From Deltaproteobacteria bacterium (GTDB taxonomy: Bacteria; Desulfobacterota; JADFXK01): DNA of 42,387 bases. The stretch is from assembly GCA_015233625.1 (NCBI GenBank), contig JADFXK010000001.1, forward strand, positions 9,537 through 51,923, written 5' to 3'. The notes below the pieces were generated by a model. That model had not been told where the DNA came from. It searched no databases and saw only the letters and a list, made by a program, of their open reading frames with translations. Within the stretch, counting starts at the first letter, position 1, and the number at the start of each line of letters is the position of its first letter. Positions 39,953-42,387 of the stretch are shown piece by piece. A program made the position numbers and the translations under genes.

Positions 39953-40846
39953 TTATGACTGCGCTGAATTCTTTACTCCCTTGATTGTATCAAGTCCTCG
40001 CTTGATGGCATCTTCGGTGACCGGGCTGGCGATACCATCAGCAACAATGCCCACAGCAGCTTGAAAGTTCTTCACGGCCTGGCGCGTGGCTGGGCCATAG
40101 CGACCGTCAACGACGAGTTTAGGCACTGCCCCAAGGTCGTTGAGGGCTTTCTGAAGCCTCTCCACATTGTCGTCTTCGACGCTGGTTTGCCAAGGCTCCG
40201 CATCGGCGTTCAGCAACGGCCACACCATGTTGAACCATGCTTCCCGTTCGTCGAGTCCTGTCAAGCCACCGTTGATGCGCTTGGTGATGGTGATGATATC
40301 GTTCTTGTCCGCAAATGTGTTAAGGTTGTTTTCAGTCCACTCACCTACGGCTGGCTTCAAGGCGTGTGCAGGGTAAGTCACCAAATCGGGGTTGCCTACG
40401 AAATTAACTCCACAGAGGGTACCCATGTGCTGGTGGTTTCGTCGTCCAGTGGTTTGGAACATCCCGTTACCACGATAGAGAAATCCATCGCCTCGCTGTG
40501 TATTGCCGAGATCGTGCGCCTTGGACGGGTTGCCGAGGCCATAAACCCTCTCGGCGATGTCTTCCGGGTGGTGGGCGAGTGTCTCTGCCTCATCAGCCGT
40601 CACCGCAGCGCTATGATGGGCGCCAAATATCTTGAGGAGTCGCTGTGCAGAGTAGTTCATATTCTCGCGCAGGATCGTGAAGCCACCCGTCTCGTGCAAG
40701 GCCTGAGCCAGGAAATGCGTCATGCGCAGCGGTGTCGTGATCCTGTGTTCCTTAAACAGTGAGTCGCCTTGGCGGATTGCCTCAAGGTAATTGTCGAGCG
40801 CGTTGGTAGCCGTACGTCTGACCACGTTGATAGTATTGATCGTCAT
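39953..40846 (-). CDS. GH19-like chitinase/endolysin with C-terminal peptidoglycan-binding domain
   Basis: From MTINTINVVRR with GGAGGT RBS; MTHFLAQALHETGGF, YRGNGMFQTTGRRNHQ, ITKRINGG, and LQKALNDLGAVPKLVVDGRYGPATRQAVKNFQ PG-binding motif. Confidence 0.88.
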   Translation of the reverse strand: MTINTINVVRRTATNALDNYLEAIRQGDSLFKEHRITTPLRMTHFLAQALHETGGFTILRENMNYSAQRLLKIFGAHHSAAVTADEAETLAHHPEDIAERVYGLGNPSKAHDLGNTQRGDGFLYRGNGMFQTTGRRNHQHMGTLCGVNFVGNPDLVTYPAHALKPAVGEWTENNLNTFADKNDIITITKRINGGLTGLDEREAWFNMVWPLLNADAEPWQTSVEDDNVERLQKALNDLGAVPKLVVDGRYGPATRQAVKNFQAAVGIVADGIASPVTEDAIKRGLDTIKGVKNSAQS

Positions 40847-41020
40847 GAAATCTACCTCCATTTTTGTCTGTGTTCGGTTGGAGAAGAAATCTGGACACCC
40901 CCGCGAAGTCGAACGTCGCGGGTAACTCCTTAACGACCATGGGCATGGGCTTGCAATAAAGGACTCCGAATACGCCCTATGGTTGCTCAACGGGTTAACT
41001 CGCTGTCAGGTCATTATGTT

Positions 41021-42016
41021 CTATACCCAAACAGGTGGCTTCCCGACCGGCGGTGCAAGATCGATGTTATAGAGTTCCTTAAGAAGTCTTGTCCAGATTT
41101 CTCTACCATCATCGGCAGGGGCACAATGAAAGCAGTATTTTGTCTTTAAGTACTTGGGAACACCTTTCTCGAAATCCTGTTCTCTGATGATAGCCAGATA
41201 TTTGTTGTTGCCAGCCGGAAGATTCAACAGATCACCTTGAATAATCATCGTCTCCCATCCAACTCCGCCCGAGCGGCCGTCAGCCTTCGCAGCATATTGT
41301 GCATCTGAGACAATTACCACTCTGTCGGCCATTGCCAATTCGTTCGTCATCCATTGGGGCAGATCCATACCCTCGCGCAAGTGCCATTGGTCGAGACGTG
41401 CTTCGATGCCGTTGTCCCTTAGGTATGTCGCAAGCCCTGCCACCCAGCCCTTCTGCTCTTGGGTTGCACCAGTGTAGCTTATGAATACCCGAATCGGTTC
41501 TTTGACCTGTGGCTGCGGGACCAGGCCGGGGCCCGATGGTTTGACGTAGTTACTGAGGCGACGAAAAACATTCTCATGCAAGATGCTGATGGTTAGGATT
41601 GCATCCGGATGCGCTTTACTTTTAAAGCCCTCTGCAATTGCGTCAACCACATGCTCACTTCGGAGCCCGCCCGCACCTGCACCTAGGAGTGGAGCCGATA
41701 CAGCTCTGACTGATGAGTAATCTTGTGTGGCCGAGCCAAGCCGCGTTCCTATCAACCGAATAGCTGCGGTGGTAGAATGCATATTTATTACAGAGGCCGC
41801 AAATGCGACGTATTGAGCGATGTTCTCGCCACCTGTGAAGGGCATAATATCTACCTGGCCCAGCTCATATGCCCTTTTTGGGTCCGGTATCCTGTACTCT
41901 TGAAGTGCTGTAGCAACAAAACTCGTTATCGTCCCGCCCGTTGAGCAGGGCAATACAACTAAATCGGATGGCCCGTCAAATATGTTACCAAGTCGCAACT
42001 TAACAAGAGCAGCCAT
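41021..42016 (-). CDS. Macro-domain + TIR/SEFIR-domain fusion protein
   Basis: From MAALVKLRLGN with AAGGAGG RBS; N-terminal macro-like segment (DLVVLPCSTGG...APLLGAGAGGLRSEHVVDAIAEGF); C-terminal IRVFISYTGATQEQKGWVAGLATYLRDNGIEARLDQWHLREGMDLPQWM...GGVGWETMII typical of SEFIR/TIR. Confidence 0.82.
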   Translation of the reverse strand: MAALVKLRLGNIFDGPSDLVVLPCSTGGTITSFVATALQEYRIPDPKRAYELGQVDIMPFTGGENIAQYVAFAASVINMHSTTAAIRLIGTRLGSATQDYSSVRAVSAPLLGAGAGGLRSEHVVDAIAEGFKSKAHPDAILTISILHENVFRRLSNYVKPSGPGLVPQPQVKEPIRVFISYTGATQEQKGWVAGLATYLRDNGIEARLDQWHLREGMDLPQWMTNELAMADRVVIVSDAQYAAKADGRSGGVGWETMIIQGDLLNLPAGNNKYLAIIREQDFEKGVPKYLKTKYCFHCAPADDGREIWTRLLKELYNIDLAPPVGKPPVWV

Positions 42017-42387
42017 TGTTGAAATCCTCCTTACACATGACTTAGTCTCTACACGTTCTGGAGTCGTAACGTTCGACATGAACGGATTACACCGGCTTGG
42101 CCGTAGCGGTCGTTCGATGGCCCGATTTGGCAGTTCCGCTTACAGGTGCACCGGCCAATTTGTGTTGCCAACCTTTAGGAATCAGGTTGAGGCGGCTTCC
42201 AATTTCAGCAATGAAGTCTGTGAATGTGCGGCTTATCTGGTGAATGCCGTATTGAGTGTGATATACTACTCCAACTTAGGTTGTGACAGGCACGATTATT
42301 GCTTGCAAGCTGTGTTATAGACAAAAACAATATCTCATATATCCTCTAAAAGCCATAGTCCGTTTCGGACTTTCAACTTATTGCTTT

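Noticed and set aside
40061-40762. 233-aa + strand ORF opposite the chitinase
   Set aside because: Antisense shadow of a clear GH19/PG-binding CDS
40900-41005. Spacer after macro-TIR (GAGTTAAC...GTTAAGG plus CCCGCGA/TCGCGGG hairpin) as an attC site
   Set aside because: End boxes deviate from RYYYAAC/GTTRRRY and the arms pair poorly; only the short hairpin is convincing

Overview
The window looks like a moderately GC-rich bacterial chromosome segment. Gene content suggests a deltaproteobacterial/Desulfobacterota-type host, but this is inference only. About 36 kb is mostly housekeeping and metabolic DNA: tRNA-Phe, a three-subunit xanthine dehydrogenase-family Mo-hydroxylase with an MFS transporter, metal-related proteins (Spy/CpxP-like, HMA, CDF), an acetyl-CoA hydrolase-GNAT gene with an apparent frameshift, a YfhO-like membrane protein, an M24 peptidase, duplicated cold-shock genes, a kinesin-light-chain-type TPR protein with a collapsed paralog, NUDIX, ileS, lspA, lgt, pirin, a YtcJ-like amidohydrolase and an isochorismatase-family hydrolase. 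The right end (about 36.5-42.4 kb) is an accessory region with all genes on the minus strand. It contains a macro-domain + TIR/SEFIR fusion, a GH19-like chitinase/lysin with a peptidoglycan-binding domain, and an alpha/beta hydrolase. These are separated by palindromic intergenic sequences, at least one of which resembles an integron attC site. Other points of interest are a four-copy dispersed repeat with terminal inverted repeats, a diverged lgt fragment, a TA-like overlapping pair with a PIN domain, and an AT-richer insertion splitting the Mo-hydroxylase operon. All calls come from reading the sequence and supplied ORFs; no database search was run.
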